Source: Streptomyces sp. A0642
GTDB lineage: Bacteria; Actinomycetota; Actinomycetes; Streptomycetales; Streptomycetaceae
Assembly (NCBI RefSeq): GCF_004795105.1
Contig: NZ_SSBL01000002.1
Coordinates: forward strand, 682,001 to 746,000
Length of the DNA stretch: 64,000 bases
Reading direction: 5' to 3'
Numbering within the stretch: the first letter of the stretch is position 1; every line of letters starts with the position of its first letter. Of the stretch, positions 8,053 through 15,930 are shown in pieces. The notes beneath the pieces were generated by a model. That model was not told the DNA's origin and searched no databases. It saw only the letters and a program-made list of their open reading frames with translations. A program made the translations under genes and the position numbers.

Positions 8053-8775
8053 TCACGGCGCGGGCGACTCCGGTTTCGTGTGGAGGACCTCGCGGGCCTG
8101 GTCCGCGGCGCGGGCGATGCTCTCGGAGACGAAGTCTATGAAGCGCGCGATGTTCTCCAGGCGGGCCGCGGCCGGGGTGCCCTGGCCGAGGACGCCCACG
8201 CCCTGCCGGGCGACCTCGCCGAGGTGGGCGGTGGCGCGGGCGCTGGCCATCGTCGACTGGTAGAGGACGTCGTCGTCGACGACGTAGCGCTCGCGGCGGC
8301 CCTCGTCGCGCTCCCGGCGGACGAGGCCCTGACTTTCGAGGAACGCGATCGCCTTGGAGACGGACGCCGTGCTGATCCCCAGGCGCTCGGCGAGTTCCGC
8401 GGCGGTGAGCGTGCCTCTGTCGGTCATGTAGAGGGCGGCCAGCACCCGGGCGGTCATCTTCGGCAGTCCCGACTGCATGAAGACGGTGGCGAACACCTCC
8501 TCGTACGCGCGCACGGCGTCGGCATCGCGTCCGTGGGGCTGCGGAGGCGTACGGGAGCCGGCGGGCGCGGGGCGCTTGCGGCGGTGGGCGCGGTGTTCGG
8601 TGGCGCGGTGGGCGAGGTCGGCACGGTAGGCGTGGCCGCCGTTGCGCATCACCTCGCGCGTGACCGTCGAGGTCGGGCGGTCGAGGCGCCGGGCGATCTC
8701 CGCGTAGGCGAGCCCGTCGGCCAGTCCCAGCTCGATCTGCCGGCGTTCCTGCTGGGTGAGTCTGCCTCCGGGCAT
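8053..8775 (-). CDS. GbsR/MarR-type regulator with an N-terminal IS30-like HTH
   Basis: 240 residues in two parts. Residues 1-50 (RLTQQERRQIELGLADGLAY, then AEIARRLDRPTSTVTREVMRN) are a helix-turn-helix of the HTH_38 type found in IS30 transposases. Residues 90-180 are a GbsR/MarR winged helix (LPKMTARVLAALYM, LTAAELAERLGISTASVSKA, LVRRERDEGRRERYVV). The remaining helices would serve dimerisation. It diverges from the DUF4097 gene across 229 bases that contain several TGCAACGA copies. The fusion recurs in actinomycetes. The regulator probably represses the divergent gene and itself; the ligand is unknown. Confidence 0.88.
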   Translation of the reverse strand: MPGGRLTQQERRQIELGLADGLAYAEIARRLDRPTSTVTREVMRNGGHAYRADLAHRATEHRAHRRKRPAPAGSRTPPQPHGRDADAVRAYEEVFATVFMQSGLPKMTARVLAALYMTDRGTLTAAELAERLGISTASVSKAIAFLESQGLVRRERDEGRRERYVVDDDVLYQSTMASARATAHLGEVARQGVGVLGQGTPAAARLENIARFIDFVSESIARAADQAREVLHTKPESPAP

Positions 8776-8838
8776 CGCGGTCCCCTTCGTGGTGCGTGGT
8801 GGGTGGCGTGCCGAGCTTAGCGTTCATTCTCAGCTCAT

Positions 8839-8891
8839 TGCAACGACCCGCATGGGCGTCGTTGCATTAGACGGCACCAGCAATGCAACGA
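8839..8891. promoter_or_regulatory. TGCAACGA operator cluster
   Basis: TGCAACGAC at 8839-8847 and its inverse GTCGTTGCA at 8858-8866 form a perfect interrupted palindrome. A third copy in direct orientation lies at 8884-8891 and a weaker GCAACG copy at about 8957. They occupy the gap between the GbsR/MarR-type gene and DUF4097 and are the obvious operator candidates. Confidence 0.65.
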
Positions 8892-9004
8892 AATAGGCCC
8901 CGTGAGCTGCAAATACGCCCACCTGGTGCGCCATCTCTATTGCCCACTTCAGAAACGCAACGTAGCTTTCTCGCATCGGAAACAACGAGCGAAGGAAAGA
9001 GACC

Positions 9005-9673
9005 ATGCAGAAGTTCGAGACCCCCGCCCAGGTGACCGCTGTCCTCCACATCCCCGCCGGCCGCATCCAGCTCATCGGCGCCGACCGGGCCGACACCACC
9101 GTCGAGGTCCGCCCCTCGAACGCCTCCAAGGGCCGCGACGTGAAGGCCGCGGAACAGACCCGGGTCGAGTACGCCGACGGCGTCCTGCGGATCACCGGCC
9201 CCGAGGGGAAGAACCAGATCCTCGGCCCCTCCGGTTCCGTCGAGGTGACGGTCCAGCTGCCCGCCGGCTCCGTGGTCGAGGCGAAGGCGGCCGGCGCCGA
9301 ACTCCGCGGCGTCGGACGGCTCGGTGACGTCGCCTTCGAGAGCGCGCAGGGATCGGTCAAGCTCGACGAGGCCGAGAGCGTGCGCCTCACCTTGCAGTCC
9401 GGCGACGTCTCGGTGGGCCGCCTGGGCGGCTCCGCCGAGATCAGTACGCAGAAGGGCGACCTCCGGATCGCCGAGGCCGTGCGCGGCACGGTCACCCTGC
9501 GCACCGAGCACGGCGAGATCTCGGTCGGCGCGGCCCACGGCGTCTCCGCCTCACTGGACGCCGGCTCCGCCTACGGCAGGATCCACAACTCCCTCAAGAA
9601 CGCCGACGGCGAGGCCGCTCTGCACCTGCACGCGACCACCTCCTACGGCGACATCACCGCACGCAGCCTGTGA
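9005..9673 (+). CDS. DUF4097-family beta-strand repeat protein
   Basis: 222 residues made almost wholly of short beta-strand repeats with alternating hydrophobic residues (VEVTVQLPAGSVVEAKAAG, then DVAFESAQGSVKLDEA, then LTLQSGDVSVGRLGG). This is the right-handed helix-like repeat of DUF4097/adhesin-like proteins. There is no signal peptide or membrane segment, so it is probably cytosolic. The ATG follows AAGGAAAGAGA. The gene is probably controlled by the divergent regulator through the TGCAACGA sites. The molecular role is unknown. Confidence 0.85.
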   Translation: MQKFETPAQVTAVLHIPAGRIQLIGADRADTTVEVRPSNASKGRDVKAAEQTRVEYADGVLRITGPEGKNQILGPSGSVEVTVQLPAGSVVEAKAAGAELRGVGRLGDVAFESAQGSVKLDEAESVRLTLQSGDVSVGRLGGSAEISTQKGDLRIAEAVRGTVTLRTEHGEISVGAAHGVSASLDAGSAYGRIHNSLKNADGEAALHLHATTSYGDITARSL

Positions 9674-9738
9674 GACACGCACCCAGTCTGTGCGGCGCGC
9701 GCAGCCCCGCGACGAAGGGCGCGCGCGCCGCGAGGAAC

Positions 9739-9776
9739 GCGCACCGCCGCCGGGTCCGCGCCCGGCGGCGGTGCGC
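9739..9776 (+). terminator. Perfect 16-bp hairpin terminator
   Basis: The arms GCGCACCGCCGCCGGG (9739-9754) and its exact complement (9761-9776) enclose a 6-base loop and are followed by TTTC. It ends the DUF4097 transcript. Confidence 0.8.
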
Positions 9777-9786
9777 TTTCTCAGCG

Positions 9787-9880
9787 GTGCGCGTCTTTCG
9801 TGGTGCGCGTATCTCGTGGTGCGCGGTCGCAGCGGTGCACGTTCCTCGTGGCGCGCATTCGCAGCGTGCACGTGCGCAGC
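9787..9880. repeat. Six-copy 16-bp tandem array
   Basis: The units begin at 9787, 9803, 9819, 9835, 9851 and 9866, with the pattern GTGCRCGTNTCTCGTG; the last two are 15 bases long. The array fills the gap between the DUF4097 terminator and the end of the HxlR gene. It is open in several frames but has no start signal. Confidence 0.7.
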
Positions 9881-9898
9881 TGGTCCGCGCCGCCCCGC

Positions 9899-10285
9899 TC
9901 AGGGCGCCATGTCGTACGCGGACCGGGCCGCCAGCACCTCGTCCATGTTCTGCTCCGCCCACGCCTTGATCGTCCGCATCACCGGGACCAGGCTCAGGCC
10001 GAGGGGGGTCAGGGCGTAGTCGACCCGGACCGGCACCGAAGGGGTCACGGTGCGGGTGACGAGGCCGTCGCGTTCGAGGGCGCGCAGGCTCTGCGTCAGC
10101 ATCTTCTGACTGACGCTCACGAGGGTGCGCGCCAGGTCCGTGTAGCGCTGCGGCCCGTCGGCGAGGGCGTTGATGATCAGGCTGACCCACTTGTTGCTGA
10201 TCCGGTCCAGCAGGTTCCGTGCGGGGCATTCGGCGAGATAGGCGTCGTACGCCGCATGGGCCTCGGAGCGGGTGGTCGTCGTCAT
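9899..10285 (-). CDS. HxlR-family transcriptional regulator
   Basis: 128 residues with the HxlR winged helix. The Cys-containing CPARNLLDRISNKWVSLIIN, then FxDL-like RYTDLARTLVSVSQKMLTQSL, then DGLVTRTVTPSVPVRVDYAL and LTPLGLSL are all in place. The Cys near residue 20 is the one that senses thiol or aldehyde stress in characterised members such as HypR and YodB. It diverges from a quinone-oxidoreductase gene, and a perfect dyad lies between them, so it probably represses both. Confidence 0.92.
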   Translation of the reverse strand: MTTTTRSEAHAAYDAYLAECPARNLLDRISNKWVSLIINALADGPQRYTDLARTLVSVSQKMLTQSLRALERDGLVTRTVTPSVPVRVDYALTPLGLSLVPVMRTIKAWAEQNMDEVLAARSAYDMAP

Positions 10286-10327
10286 GGCTCACCTTCCGGT
10301 GCGATAGGCACCTTGAAGTGCCTTCTT

Positions 10328-10354
10328 CCTTATGGAGAGTAGCTCTCCATAAGG
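10328..10354. promoter_or_regulatory. HxlR operator candidate (12-bp perfect dyad)
   Basis: The arms CCTTATGGAGAG (10328-10339) and its exact complement (10343-10354) are separated by TAG. The dyad sits in the 105-base divergent gap. Confidence 0.7.
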
Positions 10355-10390
10355 TCGTGGACATCAACGGTCCGAAAGAAGGAGTCACGC

Positions 10391-11326
10391 GTGCGCGCGA
10401 TCGTGGTGCGAGCGGTGGGTGGGCCCGAGGCCCTGGAGCTCGTGGATGTACCGGTGCCGGTGCCCGGCGTCGGGCAGGTCCGGATACGGGTCGAGGCGGC
10501 GGCCGTGAACCCGGTGGATCTGGCGACGCGCTCCGGGGCCCTGATCCCCGCCGGCCTGATGGCGCCCCGGGACGTCATCGGCATCGGGTGGGATGTCGCC
10601 GGCCGGATCGACCAAGTCGGTCCGGGGGTGACGGCGTTCGCCGAGGACGACCGGGTGATCGGGGTCCAGGACAGGCTGGACGTCTCGCTGGGGGCCTATG
10701 CCGAGTACGTCGTGCTGGACGCCGCGGCGGTCGCACCGGCCCCCTCCCGCCTGTCCGCCGCCGAGGCCTCGACGCTGCCCCTGAACGGGCTCACCGCACT
10801 CCAGTCCCTGGACCTGCTCGCAGCCGAGCCGGGCGCGACCCTGCTGGTGACGGGAGCGGCAGGGGCGGTGGGCGGGTACGCGGTGGAGCTGGCCGCCCTG
10901 CGCGGGCTGCGGGTAGTGGCGGGCGCCGGCGCGGAGGACGAGGCGTTCGTACGGAAGGCCGGGGCCCGGTGGTTCGTCGAGCGGTCGGCCGATCTGGCGG
11001 CTGCCGTGCGCGAGTTGGTTCCCGGCGGGGTGGACTGCGTCCTGGACGCGGCGGTGCTCGGGCTGCCGGCGCTCGGGGCCGTACGCAACCGCGGGGCCTT
11101 CGTCTCCGTCATCGGCGGCGCCGCGCCCGTCCCGTTGCGGGGGATCCGCGTGCACGAGCAGTGGGTCGCGGCCGACAGCGGCGCCCTCGCCCTGCTCTCC
11201 TCCCTCGCCGAGAGCGGCCGGCTCACGCCGCGCGTCGCCGACACGATGCCCCTCCAGGAGGCGGCCCGGGCCCACCGCCGCCTGGCCGAGGGCGGATTGC
11301 GGGGACGACTGGTGCTCATCCCCTGA
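10391..11326 (+). CDS. NADP-dependent quinone oxidoreductase (medium-chain, zinc-free)
   Basis: 311 residues of the medium-chain dehydrogenase/reductase fold. The N-terminal GroES-like domain runs to about residue 120. A Rossmann fold follows (LLVTGAAGAVGGYAVELAAL, with the AxxGxxG turn) and the C-terminus is GGLRGRLVLIP. The catalytic zinc ligands of alcohol dehydrogenases are absent, as in QOR/zeta-crystallin enzymes that reduce quinones or enals. The GTG at 10391 follows GAAGGAG. The dyad in the divergent promoter suggests induction by electrophiles through the HxlR protein. Confidence 0.9.
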   Translation: MRAIVVRAVGGPEALELVDVPVPVPGVGQVRIRVEAAAVNPVDLATRSGALIPAGLMAPRDVIGIGWDVAGRIDQVGPGVTAFAEDDRVIGVQDRLDVSLGAYAEYVVLDAAAVAPAPSRLSAAEASTLPLNGLTALQSLDLLAAEPGATLLVTGAAGAVGGYAVELAALRGLRVVAGAGAEDEAFVRKAGARWFVERSADLAAAVRELVPGGVDCVLDAAVLGLPALGAVRNRGAFVSVIGGAAPVPLRGIRVHEQWVAADSGALALLSSLAESGRLTPRVADTMPLQEAARAHRRLAEGGLRGRLVLIP

Positions 11327-11717
11327 CCGGGAGGAACGGGGAGGACGGGGAGGGACGGGGAGGCGTGCCGCCGGGGACGGCACCTCTCCCCGGCGGCACA
11401 CCCGCGCACGCGTCTCTGCCCCGTCCGCCCGGACGAGGGCGAGGGGCGCTCACACCCTGGGCACTCACACCCTGGGCCCCCACGGTGGGCGCGTCCACCA
11501 CCCGCCGGGTGACGCCGATGAGGGAGAAGTCCTCGGGTGTCAGCCCGCGGCAGGGGATGCCCCGGTCGCGCACCCCAGGGCCCGGCTCCCGCGCCCCACC
11601 GGCGTCAGCCGCCTGCCCCCGCGGCTGACGCCCCCTCACATGCGGTTCGGCACACGCGAATCCGTCCGATGTCTTGACGTGCCCCTGACTGGATGGCTTC
11701 ATGGGAGCGCGCAAATG
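11327..11717. other. Gene-free stretch with direct repeats and a coding-like remnant
   Basis: Four GGACGGGGAG-like copies lie at about 11331-11365, and ACACCCTGGG repeats at about 11452-11476. On the minus strand about 11635-11440 reads like protein (VRDRGIPCRGLTPEDFSLIG, then VTRRVVDAPTVG), but it has no start or ribosome site and merges into low-complexity sequence. It may be the tail of a lost gene; no family was recognised. Confidence 0.35.
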
Positions 11718-11731
11718 TGGGAGCGCTCCCA
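11718..11731. promoter_or_regulatory. CebR box upstream of the mannanase gene
   Basis: TGGGAGCGCTCCCA is the 14-bp perfect palindrome known as the binding site of CebR, the cellobiose/cellotriose-sensing LacI-family repressor of Streptomyces cellulolytic genes. It lies 63 bases before the GTG start, so the mannanase should be released by cello-oligosaccharides. Confidence 0.88.
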
Positions 11732-11793
11732 CAGAGCCATGGAACGTCTGTCGATGCTCAGCTCTTGATCCCCGTCCACTCCCTGGAGCCGCA

Positions 11794-13461
11794 GTGAGAA
11801 CAGCAAGAAGCACGGCGAAGAACCCAGCGCGCAAGAGCCCCGCCACCGTCCTCCTGACCGCACTCGTCACCCTCCTCGGGCTCCTCGCCCTCGGCGGCCT
11901 CACCCCGGCGCAGGCCGCCAGCGCCGCCGCGAGCGGGCTGCACATCAGCGACGGCCGGCTGGTCGAGGGCAACGGCAACGACTTCGTCATGCGCGGGGTC
12001 AACCACGCCCACACCTGGTACCCCGGCGAGACGCAGTCGCTGGCCGACATCAAGGCAACGGGCGCCAACACCGTCCGCGTCGTGCTCTCCGACGGCTTCC
12101 GCTGGAGCAGGAACAGCCCCGCCGACGTGGCCGCCGTCATCGCCTCGTGCAAGGCCAACCGGCTCATCTGCGTACTCGAGGTGCACGACACCACGGGATA
12201 CGGGGAGGACTCCGCCGCCGGCACGCTCGATCACGCCGCCGACTACTGGATCAGCCTGAAGGACGTCCTCGCCGGCCAGGAGGACTACGTCATCATCAAC
12301 ATCGGCAACGAGCCCTGGGGCAACACGAACCCGGCCGGCTGGACCGCGCCCACGACCGCGGCGGTCAAGAAGCTGAGGGCCGCTGGGTTCGCGCACACGA
12401 TCATGGTGGACGCACCCAACTGGGGCCAGGACTGGCAGGGCGTGATGCGCGACAACGCCCAGGCCGTGTACGACGCGGACACCACCGGCAACCTGCTGTT
12501 CTCGATCCACATGTACAGCGTCTACAACACCGCCCAGAAGGTCACCGACTACCTCCACGCCTTCGTGGACGCGGGACTGCCGCTGGTCATAGGGGAGTTC
12601 GGGGGACCCGCCGACCAGTACGGCGACCCGGACGAGGACACCATGATGGCCACCGCCGAGCACCTCGGACTCGGTTACCTCGCCTGGTCCTGGAGCGGCA
12701 ACACCGACCCGGTCCTCGACCTGACGATCGGCTTCGACCCCACCCGGCTCAGCCCCTGGGGTGAGCGCATCTTCCACGGCGCCGACGGAATCGCCCAGAC
12801 CTCCCACGAGGCCACCGTCTACGGCGGCGGCACACCCGAGGACACCCAGGCCCCGACCGCGCCCGGCACCCCGGCCGCCTCCGCGGTGACGGACACGTCC
12901 GCGGCCCTGACCTGGACCGCGTCCTCCGACAACGTTGCCGTCACCGGCTACGACGTCGTCCGCGTCAACGCCGGTGCGGAGACGGCCGTCGCCTCCTCCG
13001 CCACCAACAGCGTCTCCGTCACCGGCCTCACCGCCGACACGGCGTACACGTTCGCCGTGTACGCCCGCGACGCCGCCGGGAACCGCTCGGCGCGCTCGGC
13101 GACGGTGGCCGTCACCACGCACTCCGGCGGCGGCACCGGCGGGAACTGCTCCGTCGGCTACCGGATCGTCGGCCAGTGGCCGGGCGGCTTCCAGGGCGAG
13201 ATCACCATCCGGAACACCGGTACCGCCCCCATCGATGCCTGGAAGCTGGGCTTCGCCTTCGCCAACGGCCAGACCATCACCAACATGTGGGGCGGAACCC
13301 CCACGCAGAACGGTGGGTCGGTGAGCGTCGCCCCCGCGTCGTACACCTCGACGATCGCCGCGAAGGGCTCGGTCACCGTCGGCTTCACCGGCAGTCAGAG
13401 CGGTACGAACGCCGCCCCGGCCGCGTTCACCCTGAGCGGCGCCGCCTGCGCCGCCGCGTGA
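11794..13461 (+). CDS. manA: Secreted GH5 beta-mannanase with FnIII and CBM2 domains
   Basis: 555 residues from GTG 11794, behind CTGGAG; the open frame reaching back to 11701 contains the CebR box, so that longer start is rejected. The order is Sec signal peptide (cleavage after TPAQA, about residue 41), a GH5 barrel to about residue 345, an FnIII module (TAPGTPAASAV onward) and a C-terminal CBM2 (CSVGYRIVGQWPGGFQGEI to the final Cys). The catalytic acid is Glu173 in NIGNEPWG and the nucleophile Glu268 in VIGEFGG. The GLHISDGRLVEGNG start and the GVNHAHTWYPG segment resemble Streptomyces lividans ManA (GH5_8), so mannan rather than cellulose is the likely substrate. It hydrolyses internal beta-1,4-mannosidic bonds outside the cell. 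Confidence 0.9.
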   Translation: MRTARSTAKNPARKSPATVLLTALVTLLGLLALGGLTPAQAASAAASGLHISDGRLVEGNGNDFVMRGVNHAHTWYPGETQSLADIKATGANTVRVVLSDGFRWSRNSPADVAAVIASCKANRLICVLEVHDTTGYGEDSAAGTLDHAADYWISLKDVLAGQEDYVIINIGNEPWGNTNPAGWTAPTTAAVKKLRAAGFAHTIMVDAPNWGQDWQGVMRDNAQAVYDADTTGNLLFSIHMYSVYNTAQKVTDYLHAFVDAGLPLVIGEFGGPADQYGDPDEDTMMATAEHLGLGYLAWSWSGNTDPVLDLTIGFDPTRLSPWGERIFHGADGIAQTSHEATVYGGGTPEDTQAPTAPGTPAASAVTDTSAALTWTASSDNVAVTGYDVVRVNAGAETAVASSATNSVSVTGLTADTAYTFAVYARDAAGNRSARSATVAVTTHSGGGTGGNCSVGYRIVGQWPGGFQGEITIRNTGTAPIDAWKLGFAFANGQTITNMWGGTPTQNGGSVSVAPASYTSTIAAKGSVTVGFTGSQSGTNAAPAAFTLSGAACAAA

Positions 13462-13499
13462 GGCGGTACCCGGCGGCGTAGCGCCGCAGCGATGTGCGG

Positions 13500-13533
13500 C
13501 CGGCCGGCGGAGGTCATCGACTCCGCCGGCCGG
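13500..13533. terminator. Perfect 13-bp hairpin terminator
   Basis: The arms CCGGCCGGCGGAG (13500-13512) and the complement at 13521-13533 enclose an 8-base loop. It ends the mannanase transcript and abuts the stop of the convergent pseudogene. Confidence 0.75.
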
Positions 13534-13734
13534 TCAGTCCTCGTCGGTGACCACGACGGTGTCCGTGACGCGCTCGTACGTGAGGAACGCCGTCCCGCTG
13601 TCCAGGATCTTGTGGTCCGTCAGCGACCAGGCGACCGGGTCGAAGGCCGCCTGGCGGGAGAAGAGCGGAACGCCCGCTCCGATCGTCGTCGGGTTCAGCT
13701 TGACGATCAGCGTGTCGATCTCGGTGTACGCGAC
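13534..13734 (-). pseudogene. C-terminal remnant of a dihydrofolate-reductase-family (RibD_C) gene
   Basis: Sixty-six codons read EIDTLIVKLNPTTIGAGVPLF, then AWSLTDHKILDSGTAFLTYE. This is the C-terminal strand pair of the small RibD_C/DHFR-like proteins common in Streptomyces, in which a VxxGxGxPLF motif precedes the last strands. The upstream two-thirds, including the NADPH-binding part, is missing and the frame runs into unrelated sequence at about 13740. It is therefore a truncated gene, probably cut by a deletion that joined it to the kinase promoter region. Confidence 0.6.
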
Positions 13735-13983
13735 GGTGCGGGACCGGCCGCACAAGCGCGGCGGGGTAGGCGGGCGTCCCGAGGCACACGACGGGGTACG
13801 GCGGTGTCCGGCCGCCATGATCAGGCAGACCTGCCGGCCGTGCAACGGAAATCGTGTCTTCCGGGTGCGCGCCCGGTCACCGCGGCGAACGTACGGGCCC
13901 CTTGAAACGCGCGTTCTGCACCCGTCGGGTTTTGGATAGGGTGCCGTGTCGACAGCAGTGCTCTTCGGGGGAGTTATGAGTTC
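13735..13983. other. Kinase promoter region
   Basis: A TTCTGC (13914-13919) and a TAGGGT (13937-13942) with 17-base spacing form a plausible promoter. GGGGGAG at 13968-13974 is the ribosome site. No gene is seen. Confidence 0.4.
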
Positions 13984-15867
13984 ATGAGCGGTCAGCAGCC
14001 AAACCGGGGCAGCGTCTCCCAGGTCTTCCAGCCACTCGCGGCCGACGACCCGGCCACCATCGCCGGATACCGTCTCGCCGCGAAGCTCGGCGCCGGCGGT
14101 ATGGGCAAGGTGTACCTGTCGTACACGCCCGGCGGCCGGCCCGTCGCCATCAAGGTGATCCGGCCCGAATTCGGCGAAGACCCCGAATTCCGGAGGCGGT
14201 TCGCGCAGGAGGTGCAGTCGGCGCAGCGTGTGCAGGGGCTGTTCACCGCGCCCGTCATCGACGCCGACACCCAGGGTGCGCAGCCGTGGCTCGCCACCGC
14301 GTACGTGCCGGGGCCCTCGCTCGCCGACGCCGTCGTCGCGCACGGGGCGCTGCCGGTCGAGGCCGTCCTGCTGCTGATCGCCGGGATGGCCGAGGCCCTG
14401 CACGTCATTCACGGTGCGGGCATCGTGCACCGCGACCTCAAGCCGTCGAACGTGCTGCTGGCCGCCGACGGTCCGCGCGTCATCGACTTCGGCATCGCGT
14501 ACGCGGCCGACGCTACCTCGCTCACCGGCAGCGGCGTCACCATCGGCACGCCGTCGTTCATGGCGCCGGAGCAGGCCGCGGGGCGCCGGGTCACCCCGGC
14601 CACCGACATCTTCGCGCTCGGACAGGTCGCGGCGTACGCGGCCACGGGGTCACCGGCCTTCGGCGAGGGGACCTCGCACGGGGTGCTCTACCGGATCGTC
14701 CACGAGGACCCGGACCTCACCGGCGTCCCGGAGCGGCTGATGGAGTTGGTCAGCCGCTGCCTGGCCAAGGACGCGGAGGCCAGGCCCTCGGTGGCCGAGG
14801 TCATCGCGCTGTGCCAGACCGCGAACGCGGAGACGGTGCTGCGGCGCCCCGAGGACTGGCTGCCGAGCCCGGTGGCCGCCGACATCACCGTACGGGCGGC
14901 GGCTCCCGCCCCCGCGCAGACCCCGCCGCCTCCGGCGGCCGCCCCGGCGGTCGCCTACTCGCCCACGACTCCGGCGGCGCCGAGCACCCCGCCTCCGGGC
15001 TACGGTCCTCCGGTCACACCGCCGCCCGGCCAGTCGCCGCAGGGCGCGCAGACGCCGTACCCGGGTCCGGGACACTCCGCTCCCACCCAGCCCGCGCAGC
15101 CCTACCAGCCGGGCCCCGCCCACCCCTACCAGCCGGGCCCGCCCTCGCAGGCGCAGGCCCCGACGCAGTTCCCCACCGCGTACCCGGCCCAGGCCCAGAC
15201 GTACCCCGGGCACCAGCCGCCGCAGGGACCGGCGGCGCCGCAGCCCGCCAAGCGCCGCGGCGGCCGGGTCGCGGCCATCGCGATCGCCGTCGCACTCGTC
15301 GTCGGCATCGCGGGCGGCGGGACGGCGTACTTCCTGCTGAAGGACGACGGGAAGTCGTCGCAGAGCAGCGGGTCGCCGAAGGGCGGAAGCACACCGACGC
15401 AGAAGCAGGCGAGCTCGTCGCCCAGTGCGGAGGAGGGGGACGGAGGCGCGGAGGCGGACCCGAAGCCTTCCGCCGTCGCGGACCCGGAGCCCCGCGAGTT
15501 CCCGGGCATCAACCTCACCGCCGGATACCACCTGACGCTCGGCGACGAGGAGGTCCGCCCCCAGGACGGCGAGGACAGCGGGTACGAACTGTCCTACGAC
15601 ACCGGCGGATACCTCGACGCCGAGGAGGAAGGCGGACGCCTCGCCCTGCTCGACCCGGGGCAGCAGGGGTCACTGGAGACCTGCCGCTCGGAGACCCGGT
15701 TCACCACCAACATCTATGTGGACAAGCTCTCCAAGGGCCGTCAGATCTGCATCACCACGGGTACGGGGCACCTCGGACTCCTGACGTACCAGGGCCACTC
15801 GCCCGAGGACTCGGCCAGTGACTACATGACGATCGACCTGACCGTCTGGCGCAACGCGATGGGCTGA
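13984..15867 (+). CDS. Transmembrane Ser/Thr protein kinase (PknB/PASTA-less Hanks type)
   Basis: 627 residues. The kinase domain covers residues 28-285: Gly loop GAGGMG (36-41), the catalytic Lys57 in VAIKVI, catalytic loop HRDLKPSN (149-156), DFG (168-170) and APE (194-196). A Pro/Gln/Ala-rich linker of about 130 residues leads to one transmembrane helix (AAIAIAVALVVGIAGGGTAY, about residue 430). An acidic/Ser linker and an extracellular domain of about 120 residues follow, with two Cys and no PASTA repeats. An ATG 8 bases upstream opens a frame of only three codons, so 13984 is the start. The external domain should sense an unknown cell-surface signal. Confidence 0.93.
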   Translation: MSGQQPNRGSVSQVFQPLAADDPATIAGYRLAAKLGAGGMGKVYLSYTPGGRPVAIKVIRPEFGEDPEFRRRFAQEVQSAQRVQGLFTAPVIDADTQGAQPWLATAYVPGPSLADAVVAHGALPVEAVLLLIAGMAEALHVIHGAGIVHRDLKPSNVLLAADGPRVIDFGIAYAADATSLTGSGVTIGTPSFMAPEQAAGRRVTPATDIFALGQVAAYAATGSPAFGEGTSHGVLYRIVHEDPDLTGVPERLMELVSRCLAKDAEARPSVAEVIALCQTANAETVLRRPEDWLPSPVAADITVRAAAPAPAQTPPPPAAAPAVAYSPTTPAAPSTPPPGYGPPVTPPPGQSPQGAQTPYPGPGHSAPTQPAQPYQPGPAHPYQPGPPSQAQAPTQFPTAYPAQAQTYPGHQPPQGPAAPQPAKRRGGRVAAIAIAVALVVGIAGGGTAYFLLKDDGKSSQSSGSPKGGSTPTQKQASSSPSAEEGDGGAEADPKPSAVADPEPREFPGINLTAGYHLTLGDEEVRPQDGEDSGYELSYDTGGYLDAEEEGGRLALLDPGQQGSLETCRSETRFTTNIYVDKLSKGRQICITTGTGHLGLLTYQGHSPEDSASDYMTIDLTVWRNAMG

Positions 15868-15930
15868 CACGCGCGTCGGGCGGGAAGGCGGCCGTGGGCA
15901 GAGCCCCGGCCACCGTCCCGCCCGCGTCCA

